NCBI RefSeq assembly: GCF_003217325.1
Contig: NZ_QJTI01000001.1
Span: 298,662-362,661 of the forward strand
From: Rhodopseudomonas faecalis
GTDB lineage: Bacteria; Pseudomonadota; Alphaproteobacteria; Rhizobiales; Xanthobacteraceae
DNA length: 64,000 nt
Reading direction: 5' to 3'
Part shown: one piece after another, positions 45,736-53,483 of the stretch
Numbering within the stretch: the first letter of the stretch is position 1
How the letters are laid out: every line of letters starts with the position of its first letter
Notes under the pieces: generated by a model
The model's database searches: none
The model's input: only the letters and a program-made list of their open reading frames with translations
Told to the model about the DNA's origin: nothing
Translations under genes and position numbers: made by a program

Positions 45736-46773
45736 TTACCCCTCTGCGTACGGCACCGCGATATTGCTGCGCTTTTCCAGCCAGTCCGGCACCGGCAGAT
45801 TCTTGGCGCGCATAAAATCCGGATTGAACAGTTTTGATTGATAGCGGCTGCCATAGTCGCACAGCATGGTCACGATGGTGTGGCCGGGGCCGAGATCGCG
45901 CGCCAAACGGATCGCGCCGGCGACATTGACGCCGGACGAGCCGCCCAGGCACAGCCCTTCGTGTTGCAAGAGATCATAGATCAGCGGCACCGACTCCTCG
46001 TCCGGGATCTGGTAGGCGCGGTCGATCACCGCGCCGTCGAGATTGGCGGTGATGCGGCCCTGGCCGATGCCTTCGGTGATCGAGGAGCCTTCGGCCTTCA
46101 GCGCGCCGTGGGCATAATAGTGATAGAGCGCCGAACCGGGCGGATCGGCGATCGCGACCTGAATATTCGGATTGAGCGCTTTTAGCCCGATCGAAACGCC
46201 GGCGAGCGTGCCGCCGGTGCCGACCGCGGACACGAAGCCATCGATTTTGCCATCGGTCTGCCGCCAGATTTCCGGCGCGGTGGTCTCGATATGAGCGTTG
46301 CGATTGGCGACGTTGTCGAACTGATTGGCGAAGATCGCGCCGCTCGGCTCGCTGGCCGCGAGCTGCGCGGTCAGCCGGCCGGCCAGCTTGACGTAGTTGT
46401 TGGGATTGGCGAACGGCACCGCCGGCACTTCGATCAGCTCGGCGCCGCACAGCCGCAGCATGTCCTTCTTTTCCTGGCTCTGCGTCTGCGGGATCACGAT
46501 CACGGTGCGGAAGCCGAGCGCGTTCGCGACCAGCGCCAGACCGATGCCGGTGTTGCCCGCGGTGCCTTCCACCACCACGCCGCCCGGCCGCAGCGTGCCG
46601 CGCGCGATCGCGTCCTTGATGATGAACAGCGCCGCGCGGTCCTTGACCGACTGGCCGGGATTCATGAACTCGGCTTTGCCGAGAATGGTGCAGCCGGTGA
46701 GCTGCGACGCCTGCTTGAGCTTGATCAGCGGCGTGTTGCCGATCGCGGCGATGATGTCGCTGGAGATGGTCAT
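45736..46773 (-). CDS. cysK: Cysteine synthase (O-acetylserine sulfhydrylase)
   Basis: 345-aa PLP enzyme: AAIGNTPLIKL, NPGQSVKDRAALFI with the PLP lysine, EGTAGNTGIGLALV phosphate loop and GTGGTLAG. Makes L-cysteine from O-acetylserine and sulfide. Slightly longer than E. coli CysK, as in the Rhizobiales form with TEGIGQGRITANL. ATG at 46773 chosen over a TTG at 46827; a 9-bp inverted repeat lies between them. Downstream of the lipid operon on the same strand, 81 bp after cfa. Confidence 0.9.
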   Translation of the reverse strand: MTISSDIIAAIGNTPLIKLKQASQLTGCTILGKAEFMNPGQSVKDRAALFIIKDAIARGTLRPGGVVVEGTAGNTGIGLALVANALGFRTVIVIPQTQSQEKKDMLRLCGAELIEVPAVPFANPNNYVKLAGRLTAQLAASEPSGAIFANQFDNVANRNAHIETTAPEIWRQTDGKIDGFVSAVGTGGTLAGVSIGLKALNPNIQVAIADPPGSALYHYYAHGALKAEGSSITEGIGQGRITANLDGAVIDRAYQIPDEESVPLIYDLLQHEGLCLGGSSGVNVAGAIRLARDLGPGHTIVTMLCDYGSRYQSKLFNPDFMRAKNLPVPDWLEKRSNIAVPYAEG

Positions 46774-46791
46774 GAATGCGCTGCCCGACCT

Positions 46792-46823
46792 GGTGCGTGA
46801 GAGGGAAGTGAGGTTCACGCACC
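46792..46823 (-). promoter_or_regulatory. Inverted repeat in the cysK leader
   Basis: GGTGCGTGA (46792-46800) and TCACGCACC (46815-46823) are exact inverse complements with a 14-nt gap, 19-50 nt upstream of the cysK ATG. It may be an operator or an RNA stem just before the ribosome site. No T-run follows. Confidence 0.45.
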
Positions 46824-46854
46824 GCAATCAGGTCATCTGACTTGCTACCGGATA

Positions 46855-48084
46855 TCAGCCGGCTTTGGCGAACACCACTTGGCGGACGTCGATGTTGCCA
46901 GACCGGAAACCGGCCTCGCAATAGGCCAAGTAATATTCCCACAATCGCCGGAAGCGCTCGTCAAAGCCCAGTGTTAGCAGGCTCGGCCAGGCCGCGCGGA
47001 AATTGTCTCTCCAGGTCGCGAGCGTCTTGGCATAGTCTTCTCCAAAAATCCGCTCACGCACGACGGGAAGTCCAAACTTGTCGCCGAGCGAGCGCAGCAC
47101 TTGCGGCGAGGGCAACATGCCGCCGGGGAACACGTAGCGCTGAATGAAATCGACCTCGCGGCGATAATTTTGGAAGAATCTGTCCTGAATGGTGATGGCC
47201 TGAATGCCGGCGAGCCCGCCGGGTGACAACCGGTCACGCAATTGTGCAAAATACTGCGGCCAGAACTGCTCGCCGACCGCTTCGATCATCTCGATCGAGG
47301 CGATGCGGTCATAAAAGCCGCGCTCGTCGCGATAGTCCTGCAGCTTGATCTCGACCTTGTCGGAGAGGCCGGCGTCGAAGATGCGTCGGCTAGCAAATTG
47401 GAACTGTTCGCGGCTGATGGTTAGGCCTGTGACTTTGACGTCATAGGTTTTGGCGGCGTATTCGGCAAAGCCGCCCCAGCCGCAACCGATTTCGAGCACG
47501 TGGTTGCCGGCGCGCAAATCGATGGCGTCAGCGAGCTTGCGATATTTGTTGAGCTGCGCGGCCGTGAGATCAGTTGTGTGGTCTTCGAAGATCGCCGCGG
47601 AGTAGGTCATACTCGGATCGAGCCAAGCGGAATAGAACGCATTGCCGATGTCGTAATGCGCAAAAATGTTTTTGCGCGCCTGGCGCTTGGTGTTGCGGTT
47701 GAACCAGTGTCGCACCGCTTGCACCAGCCGCATCACCGGATTGTCGCCCAGCATCGACTGGATCAACTCGTGATTGACGCAGAACAGATACAGGAACTGG
47801 GTGAGGTCGGGCGTATCCCAGTCGCGGCGCAGATAGGCTTCGGCGATGCCGATATCGCCACCTTGCACCAGCCGGGTCGCGAAGCCGTAGCCATACAAGG
47901 TCATCTGCGCGGCAGGGCCTGGCTCAGCGCCGCCCATGTGCAGCACGCGGCCATCGGGCAGCGTCACCTCCAGCGTTCCGCGTCGTAGTTTGGCGCCAAA
48001 GGTCAGCGCGGTGCGCACCATGCGCGGCAGATCGGCGAGTTCATGCTCGACATTGTCGGGCGTCAGCAGGATCGGTTCAGTCAT
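46855..48084 (-). CDS. cfa: Cyclopropane-fatty-acyl-phospholipid synthase family methyltransferase
   Basis: 409-aa SAM-dependent lipid methyltransferase. SAM motif LEIGCGWGGFAEYAAK, then TGLTISREQFQFA, IEMIEAVGEQFW and the late YVFPGGMLPS segment. Adds a methylene or methyl group to unsaturated phospholipid chains. ATG at 48084 (MTEPILLT). Third gene of an operon with an FAD oxidase and a DUF1365 protein, a set seen in purple bacteria where lipids are remodelled under oxidative stress. Confidence 0.9.
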   Translation of the reverse strand: MTEPILLTPDNVEHELADLPRMVRTALTFGAKLRRGTLEVTLPDGRVLHMGGAEPGPAAQMTLYGYGFATRLVQGGDIGIAEAYLRRDWDTPDLTQFLYLFCVNHELIQSMLGDNPVMRLVQAVRHWFNRNTKRQARKNIFAHYDIGNAFYSAWLDPSMTYSAAIFEDHTTDLTAAQLNKYRKLADAIDLRAGNHVLEIGCGWGGFAEYAAKTYDVKVTGLTISREQFQFASRRIFDAGLSDKVEIKLQDYRDERGFYDRIASIEMIEAVGEQFWPQYFAQLRDRLSPGGLAGIQAITIQDRFFQNYRREVDFIQRYVFPGGMLPSPQVLRSLGDKFGLPVVRERIFGEDYAKTLATWRDNFRAAWPSLLTLGFDERFRRLWEYYLAYCEAGFRSGNIDVRQVVFAKAG

Positions 48085-48199
48085 TCGCAACCCACGGACC
48101 AAAGGCTCTGAGAGCAATGCTCTCGGGTCGAGGTAATTGGGTCGGCTGGTGGCTGACAGTTGATCGTCGGAACCGTCAACGCCGAAGCCGCCGATGACA

Positions 48200-48217
48200 C
48201 GCCGGGCAGACCCGGCG
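48200..48217 (-). terminator. Compact hairpin between DUF1365 and cfa
   Basis: CGCCGGG/CCCGGCG, a 7-bp perfect stem with a 4-nt loop, begins 4 nt after the DUF1365 stop on the minus strand. No T-run; it may be a weak or processing structure inside the operon. Confidence 0.3.
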
Positions 48218-48221
48218 ACAA

Positions 48222-49037
48222 CTAACCACGATCAATATAATCATCGCCGCTGCGTGCAGCCAAGCCCGGCGCCGGTGTTGGCAGGGCTGGACGTGGCACC
48301 AATCGCGCACCTTTGATCCAAAGCCGCAGCGCTTCCCAATGAATCGCCGCCATCACCTTGAGCGTCAGCAGCGGCACCTTCAGTATGGAGCGCAGCAACG
48401 CGCTCGAGGTCAACGCGCGGCGCTCGCCGCAGAAGGTGGCGGCGAGCACCGGACCTTCGGCGCTGGTCTCAAGGATGCGAATCTTCACAGTGTCGCCGGG
48501 CGGCACGATGCGGAAGTGATAGCGCATCGCCATCTCGATGAAGGGCGAGACGTAAAAGGTCTTGTCTTGCTGCTGTCGCAAACCAGCCGGGCTGATCTCG
48601 CCGGGCTGCACCGGGTGAACATAAGGATGGATGTCGCCAAAAGTGTTGCGCACCTCATAGATGACCAGCACGAGCGCGCCATCGGCGCGGTAGCCAAAAT
48701 ACACCGACAGCGGATTGAACGTGTAACCGAGTAGCCGCGGGTAGCACAGCAGCAGCACCGTGCCGCCGGTCAGGTCGACGCCGTGCTCGGCGGCACAGCG
48801 CTGCACATGAGCGCGCAGCGGCGATCCGTCGCGCGGCCCGTGGTCGCGCTCATCAAAACTATAGACCGCACGCCGGTTGACGCCGAACAGCGGGCTGAGC
48901 CGATCGGCTTCGGCGAGCCGGTCGAGATCGATCAACAGGCTCATCACGCGGTAGCTGAAGCGATGCGCCATCGGGCGCATTCGGGCGTGCATCACCGGGC
49001 CGAAATATAGCGCGGCAGCGGCGGGGCGCTCTGGCAT
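48222..49037 (-). CDS. DUF1365 family protein
   Basis: 271-aa protein with the DUF1365 pattern: ALYFGPVMHARMRP near the start, FSYRVMSLLIDLDRL, CYPRLLGYTFNPLSVYF, KTFYVSPFIEM. Function not established biochemically to my knowledge; the family nearly always sits between an FAD amine-oxidase-like protein and a cyclopropane synthase. ATG at 49037, 5 bp after the preceding stop. Confidence 0.9.
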   Translation of the reverse strand: MPERPAAAALYFGPVMHARMRPMAHRFSYRVMSLLIDLDRLAEADRLSPLFGVNRRAVYSFDERDHGPRDGSPLRAHVQRCAAEHGVDLTGGTVLLLCYPRLLGYTFNPLSVYFGYRADGALVLVIYEVRNTFGDIHPYVHPVQPGEISPAGLRQQQDKTFYVSPFIEMAMRYHFRIVPPGDTVKIRILETSAEGPVLAATFCGERRALTSSALLRSILKVPLLTLKVMAAIHWEALRLWIKGARLVPRPALPTPAPGLAARSGDDYIDRG

Positions 49038-49042
49038 GGCGG

Positions 49043-50356
49043 TTACTCCGCGGCCTCGGCAATCGGAGCCGGCGTCGCGCGCCACGGCACTGTGGCGCCA
49101 AGCGCTTCGGCGACTTTCAGTCCGCTGCGCAGGCCGTCCTCATGGAAACCATAGCCGGTCCAGGCGCCGGCATACCAAGTGTGCCGCTGACCCTGGATAT
49201 CTTGCAAGCGTTGCTGCGCTGCAAAGGCCGCGCTGTCATACAGCGGATGCTCGCAGAAGAATTCGCCGAACGTCAAGTCCGGGTCGGGCGCGAACGGCGG
49301 GTTCAGGCTGACGAATAGCGGCTTGTCATCGGGCAGCGATTGCAGCCGGTTCATCCAATAGGTGACGGCGAGATCGTTGACGCAGTCGCCTTGCCGCGGC
49401 CAACGCAGATAGTTCCAGCAGGCCCAGGCGTTGCGGCGCTTGGGCATCAGGCGCGGGTCGCGGTGCAGATAAAGCTGGTTGGGCGAATAGCGGATCCCTC
49501 CGAGCACGGTGCGCTCGTGCTCGGAGGGATCGCTGAGCATCGAAAGGGCCTGATCGCTATGGGTGGTGATCACCACATGGTCATAGTGATCGCGGCCGCC
49601 CTTGCTGTCGGTGATGGTGACGCCATTGCCAGTCCGTTCGATGCCGGTGACCGCGCAGCCGACACGGATCTGGTCACGGAATGACGCGGTCAGGGCATCG
49701 ACATAGCGCCGGCTGCCGCCGCGGATCGAGCGCCACACCGGCCGGTCATATTGCAGCAGCCGATGGGTCGAGAAGAAGTCGACGAACCGTTCTGCGGGAA
49801 ACTGCTCGACCTGCTGCGCCGGGGTCGACCAGATTGACGCGCCCATCGGCGCGAAATAATCGGTGAGCAGCCGCCGCGGGTAGCCGCGCTCGTCAAAATA
49901 CTGGCCGAGGGTCTTGTCCTTCAGCCGTCCGGCCGCAAGGTCGGCGACGGACTGCTCGTTGAAGGTCAGGATCGCGCGCAGCATGCGCAAGTATGACAGC
50001 GACAGCAGGTTGCTGGGCTGGGCGAACAGGCCGCGCGCGGTTTCCCGCCAGCTGGTGCCGCCGCCCATCCATTCAAACCGGCCGCCGTCGGCGCTGACCG
50101 AAAAGCTCATGCAGCTCGGCGCGGTTTCGACGCCGAGATGCTGCAACAGCGCGGTGAAGTCGGGGTAGTTTAGCTCGTTATAGACGATGAAGCCGATATC
50201 GACCGCGATTGGTGTGCCGTCATAATCGATATCGATGGTATGGCTGTGGCCGCCGGTGCGTAATTCCCGCTCGTAGATGGTGACCGGGTATCGCTTCGAC
50301 AAAGCCCAAGCCGCAGCGTTGCCGGCGATTCCCGTCCCGATAATGGCGACCCGCAT
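49043..50356 (-). CDS. FAD-dependent amine-oxidase-like oxidoreductase
   Basis: 437-aa flavoprotein. Dinucleotide-binding motif MRVAIIGTGIAGNAAAWAL at the extreme N-terminus, ELRTGGHSHTID, and a late FAD contact GAWTGYGFHEDGLRSG. Belongs to the NAD(P)-binding/amine oxidase group found with DUF1365 and cfa genes; probably acts on fatty acyl chains. ATG at 50356 with GGGGGT upstream; the longer frame to 50554 is unlikely. First gene of the operon. Its coding sequence contains a perfect 16-bp inverted repeat. Confidence 0.88.
   Translation of the reverse strand: MRVAIIGTGIAGNAAAWALSKRYPVTIYERELRTGGHSHTIDIDYDGTPIAVDIGFIVYNELNYPDFTALLQHLGVETAPSCMSFSVSADGGRFEWMGGGTSWRETARGLFAQPSNLLSLSYLRMLRAILTFNEQSVADLAAGRLKDKTLGQYFDERGYPRRLLTDYFAPMGASIWSTPAQQVEQFPAERFVDFFSTHRLLQYDRPVWRSIRGGSRRYVDALTASFRDQIRVGCAVTGIERTGNGVTITDSKGGRDHYDHVVITTHSDQALSMLSDPSEHERTVLGGIRYSPNQLYLHRDPRLMPKRRNAWACWNYLRWPRQGDCVNDLAVTYWMNRLQSLPDDKPLFVSLNPPFAPDPDLTFGEFFCEHPLYDSAAFAAQQRLQDIQGQRHTWYAGAWTGYGFHEDGLRSGLKVAEALGATVPWRATPAPIAEAAE
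49493..49531. repeat. Perfect 16-bp inverted repeat inside the FAD oxidoreductase gene
   Basis: GATCCCTCCGAGCACG (49493-49508) is the exact inverse complement of CGTGCTCGGAGGGATC (49516-49531), loop GTGCGCT. It encodes DPSEHERTVLGGI, a conserved stretch of the protein, so the palindrome is imposed on coding sequence. Confidence 0.85.
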
Positions 50357-50772
50357 TCCTACCCCCGCCTGTGTTATGTTCGAACTACGGGAACACGGCG
50401 GGTTCGGTTTCATAATTCTGGCGGTCGGGTTCCGGCTCATTGGGCGCTGGCCGATTGATGGGGCCGGGAAGATGAAATCTTCGTAAGATTTGGCCCTGTG
50501 GTAAACCGCGTCCGCCGTGCTTTGTGCGTCGAATTTGGTATTACTTGCAGGCACTTACCGCGCGGCAGCGGCGTTTGGCGGCCGCACTTGGGCCGGCATG
50601 GGGTCTGTCCGTCAGCGGAACGGACCGATAAAATGATATAGGTTGGGCAATTCCTCGAACTGGTCCCGGTAACAGTGTTCAAGAGTTCGTTTGCAAGCAT
50701 CTCCCGCAGCCCATTGGGGCGGGCGGGGGCATGGCAGGTGGGTGCCGATCAAGGGCCGGGGACTTCGGGCGT
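50357..50772. other. Divergent intergenic region, lipid operon/efflux operon
   Basis: 416 bp between divergent starts at 50356 and 50773. It should hold both promoters. A relatively AT-rich block near 50625-50650 (GATAAAATGATATAGG) is the best candidate for a promoter toward the efflux genes. No regulator gene is present and no clear operator was seen. Confidence 0.35.
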
Positions 50773-52194
50773 ATGAGTGCCACCTCATCGCGATCGGGCC
50801 GGTTGGTCAGAACGGCGGCGGCGTTGTCATTGGCGCTGAGCGCCGGCGGCTGCCTTTTGACCAACGATTTGCCCGATCCGGCGCTCGATGTGCCGTCTGC
50901 CTACAAGGCCGGGCGCCCGGGCGGACCGGATGCCGGGCCGTCGCTCGACTGGTGGCGCGGCTTTCGCTCCGCCGAGCTGACCTCGCTGATGCAGGAGGCG
51001 CAGTCGGTCAATCTCGACATCGCCGCGGCCACCGCGCGCATGCGCCAGGCCGACGCCCAGGCCCGCATCACCGGATCGTCGCTGCTGCCGCTGATCAATG
51101 GCGATGCTGATGTGATCCGCCGCAAGAACGGCTCGGCCACCAGCGTCAGCACCTACACCACCTCGCTCAGCGCCAGCTATGAAATCGATTTCTGGGGCAA
51201 GAACCGCGAGGCGACCATTGCCGCCGAAGAGGGCGCCAACGCCGCCCGGTTCGACCGTGACGTGGTGGCGCTGACCACGCTCGCCAGCGTCGCCAATGCC
51301 TATTTCCAGGTGCTGGCCGCGCAGGACCGGATCCGCACCGCCAAGCGCAATATCGCCAGCGCCGAGCGCATCCTGGACGCCATTAAGCAGCGCCAGAATG
51401 TCGGCACCAGCAGCGCGCTCGACGTCGCCCAGCAGGAAAGCGTGCTCGCCAATCAGCGCGCCAGCCTGCCGCCGCTGCGGCTGACGCTGGCGCAAAACAT
51501 CAACACGCTGGCGACGCTGGTCGGCCGGCCGCCGGAAAGTGTTACCATTGCCGGCGGCTCGCTCGATCAGATCGCGGCGCCGCGGGTCAAACCCGGGCTG
51601 CCGTCGCAATTGTTGACCCAGCGGCCGGACATCCGCCGCCAGGAAGCGCGGCTGGCGGCGGCGACCGCCAATGTCGGCAGCGCCCGCGCGCAATTGTTTC
51701 CGAGCATCCAGCTCACCGGCCAGGGCGGCTATCAGAGTGTGGCGCTGGCGGCGCTGTTCACGCCGCAGGCGGCGTTCACCACCGCGGCCGCCAGCCTGAC
51801 GCAGCCGATTTTTGACGGCGGCCGGCTGCTGTCCAATCTCGATCTCACCAAGGCGCAGCAGGACGAACTGCTGCAGACCTATCGCAAGACCGTGGTGTCG
51901 GCTTTTGCCGACGTCGACAATGCGCTGGAATCGATTCGCCAGAACACGGAACGGCTGCGATTGCAGCGCAAGGTGGTGGAATCGTCGCGTCGCGCCTTCG
52001 ATCTCGCCGAACAGCAATTGCGCGCCGGCACCGCCGACATCGTCACGGTGCTCAATACCCAGCTGACGCTGTTCTCAGCCGAAGACACGTTGTCGCAAGC
52101 GCAGCTGTCGCGGCTGCTCGCCGTTGTCAGCCTGCACCAGGCGCTGGGTGGCGGCTGGGGACCAGGGACAGAAGGAACGGTTGATGCTCTTTAA
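50773..52194 (+). CDS. Outer-membrane efflux lipoprotein (OprM/NodT family)
   Basis: 473-aa TolC-like channel of the RND outer-membrane factor family. Lipoprotein-type signal with AGGC near residue 27, SLDWWRGFRSAELTSLM, and two long helical repeats (ANVGSARAQLFPSIQL; QLRAGTADIVTVLN). ATG at 50773 preferred to 50731. First gene of a four-gene efflux operon; overlaps the adaptor gene by 11 bp. Confidence 0.92.
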   Translation: MSATSSRSGRLVRTAAALSLALSAGGCLLTNDLPDPALDVPSAYKAGRPGGPDAGPSLDWWRGFRSAELTSLMQEAQSVNLDIAAATARMRQADAQARITGSSLLPLINGDADVIRRKNGSATSVSTYTTSLSASYEIDFWGKNREATIAAEEGANAARFDRDVVALTTLASVANAYFQVLAAQDRIRTAKRNIASAERILDAIKQRQNVGTSSALDVAQQESVLANQRASLPPLRLTLAQNINTLATLVGRPPESVTIAGGSLDQIAAPRVKPGLPSQLLTQRPDIRRQEARLAAATANVGSARAQLFPSIQLTGQGGYQSVALAALFTPQAAFTTAAASLTQPIFDGGRLLSNLDLTKAQQDELLQTYRKTVVSAFADVDNALESIRQNTERLRLQRKVVESSRRAFDLAEQQLRAGTADIVTVLNTQLTLFSAEDTLSQAQLSRLLAVVSLHQALGGGWGPGTEGTVDAL

Positions 52195-53467
52195 GCCGCA
52201 ATCCAAGGAGCAGCCGGAGCAGGAGGCTGCGACGGCAGCCGCGCCGTCGCCCCAGTCCGCCTCAAAGCCGAGGCGCGGGCGGGCGCTGGCGATCACCGCG
52301 CTGATCCTCGGCGCCATGGGGCTGGTCGGCTGGTGGGCATTCCAGCCCAAGCAGAGCGGGCCGCGCGGCCGGCCGGACATGGCGGTGCCGGTGTTGGCCG
52401 CGAGCGCCAAGGTCGAGGACGTGCCGGTCTATCTCGACGGCGTTGGCGCGGTGCGCGCGCTCAACACCGTGACGGTGCGCGCCCAGGTCGATGGCAAGCT
52501 GATCGCGGTGCATTTTAAGGAAGGGCAGGACGTCAAGGCCGGCGACGTGCTCGCCGAAATCGATCCGGCGATCTATCAGGCGCAATACGACCAGGCGGTC
52601 GCCAAGAAGGCGCAGGACGAAGCGCAGCTCGCCAATGCCAGGATCGACCTTTCGCGCTATCAGCAGCTCGCGGCCTCGACTGCGGGCTCCAAGCAGCAGG
52701 CCGACACCCAGCGCGCCGTGGTGGCGCAGCTGGAAGCCCAGGTGCGCGCCGATCAGGCCGCGATCGACAATGCCGCGGCGACGCTGAGCTATACCAAGAT
52801 CGTGGCGCCGATTTCCGGCCGTGCCGGTCTGCGGCTGGTCGACAAGGGCAATATCATCCGCGGCGCCGACACCACCGGCATTGTGGTGCTGACCCAGTTG
52901 CAGCCGATCGCGGTGCAGTTCAGCCTGCCGCAGCAGCAGATCGTGCGCGTCAACGCTGCGGCCGCCAAGGGGCCGCTCAGCGTCGACGTGTTCGGCAATG
53001 ACGGCGTCACCGTGGTCGATACCGGCCAGCTGCGCGGCATCGACAACCAGGTCGATCAGACCACCGGCACCGTGAAGCTGAAGGCCGAGTTCCCGAACGA
53101 GCGCTTCCAGCTGTGGCCGGGGCAGTTCGTCAATGTCCGCCTCAAGGTCGAGGTGCTGAACCAGGCGCTGGTGGTGCCGAGCTCGGCGGTGCAGCGCGGT
53201 CCGGCCGGCACATTCAGCTATGTGATCGGCGCCGAGGACCGGGTCGCGGCGCGGCCGGTGCAGGTGTTGCAGCAGAACGAGACCGAAGCGGTGATCGCCT
53301 CGGGCCTGGAGCGCGGCGACCGGGTGGTCACCACCGGCTTTGCCAATCTCGCCGACGGCGCCAAGGTCCGGGTCGGCAATCGCGACCCCGGCTTGAAGCC
53401 GGACCTCGCGCCGAAGCAACGCCAGGGCCGCGGCGGTTCGGGCGGGCCGGGCGGCGGCGGCCATTGA
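52184..53467 (+). CDS. mdtA: RND efflux periplasmic adaptor
   Basis: 427-aa membrane-fusion protein. N-terminal membrane segment (about residues 30-50), then VYLDGVGAVRALNTVTVR, the lipoyl half-motifs VDGKLIAVHFKEGQDVKAGD and ISGRAGLRLVDKGN around a helical hairpin, and a Gly-rich C-terminus. ATG at 52184 has AAGGA 8 nt upstream. Links the two RND pumps to the outer-membrane channel. Confidence 0.92.
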   Translation: MLFKPQSKEQPEQEAATAAAPSPQSASKPRRGRALAITALILGAMGLVGWWAFQPKQSGPRGRPDMAVPVLAASAKVEDVPVYLDGVGAVRALNTVTVRAQVDGKLIAVHFKEGQDVKAGDVLAEIDPAIYQAQYDQAVAKKAQDEAQLANARIDLSRYQQLAASTAGSKQQADTQRAVVAQLEAQVRADQAAIDNAAATLSYTKIVAPISGRAGLRLVDKGNIIRGADTTGIVVLTQLQPIAVQFSLPQQQIVRVNAAAAKGPLSVDVFGNDGVTVVDTGQLRGIDNQVDQTTGTVKLKAEFPNERFQLWPGQFVNVRLKVEVLNQALVVPSSAVQRGPAGTFSYVIGAEDRVAARPVQVLQQNETEAVIASGLERGDRVVTTGFANLADGAKVRVGNRDPGLKPDLAPKQRQGRGGSGGPGGGGH

Positions 53468-53483
53468 TGGGAGCGGGGCGGCC

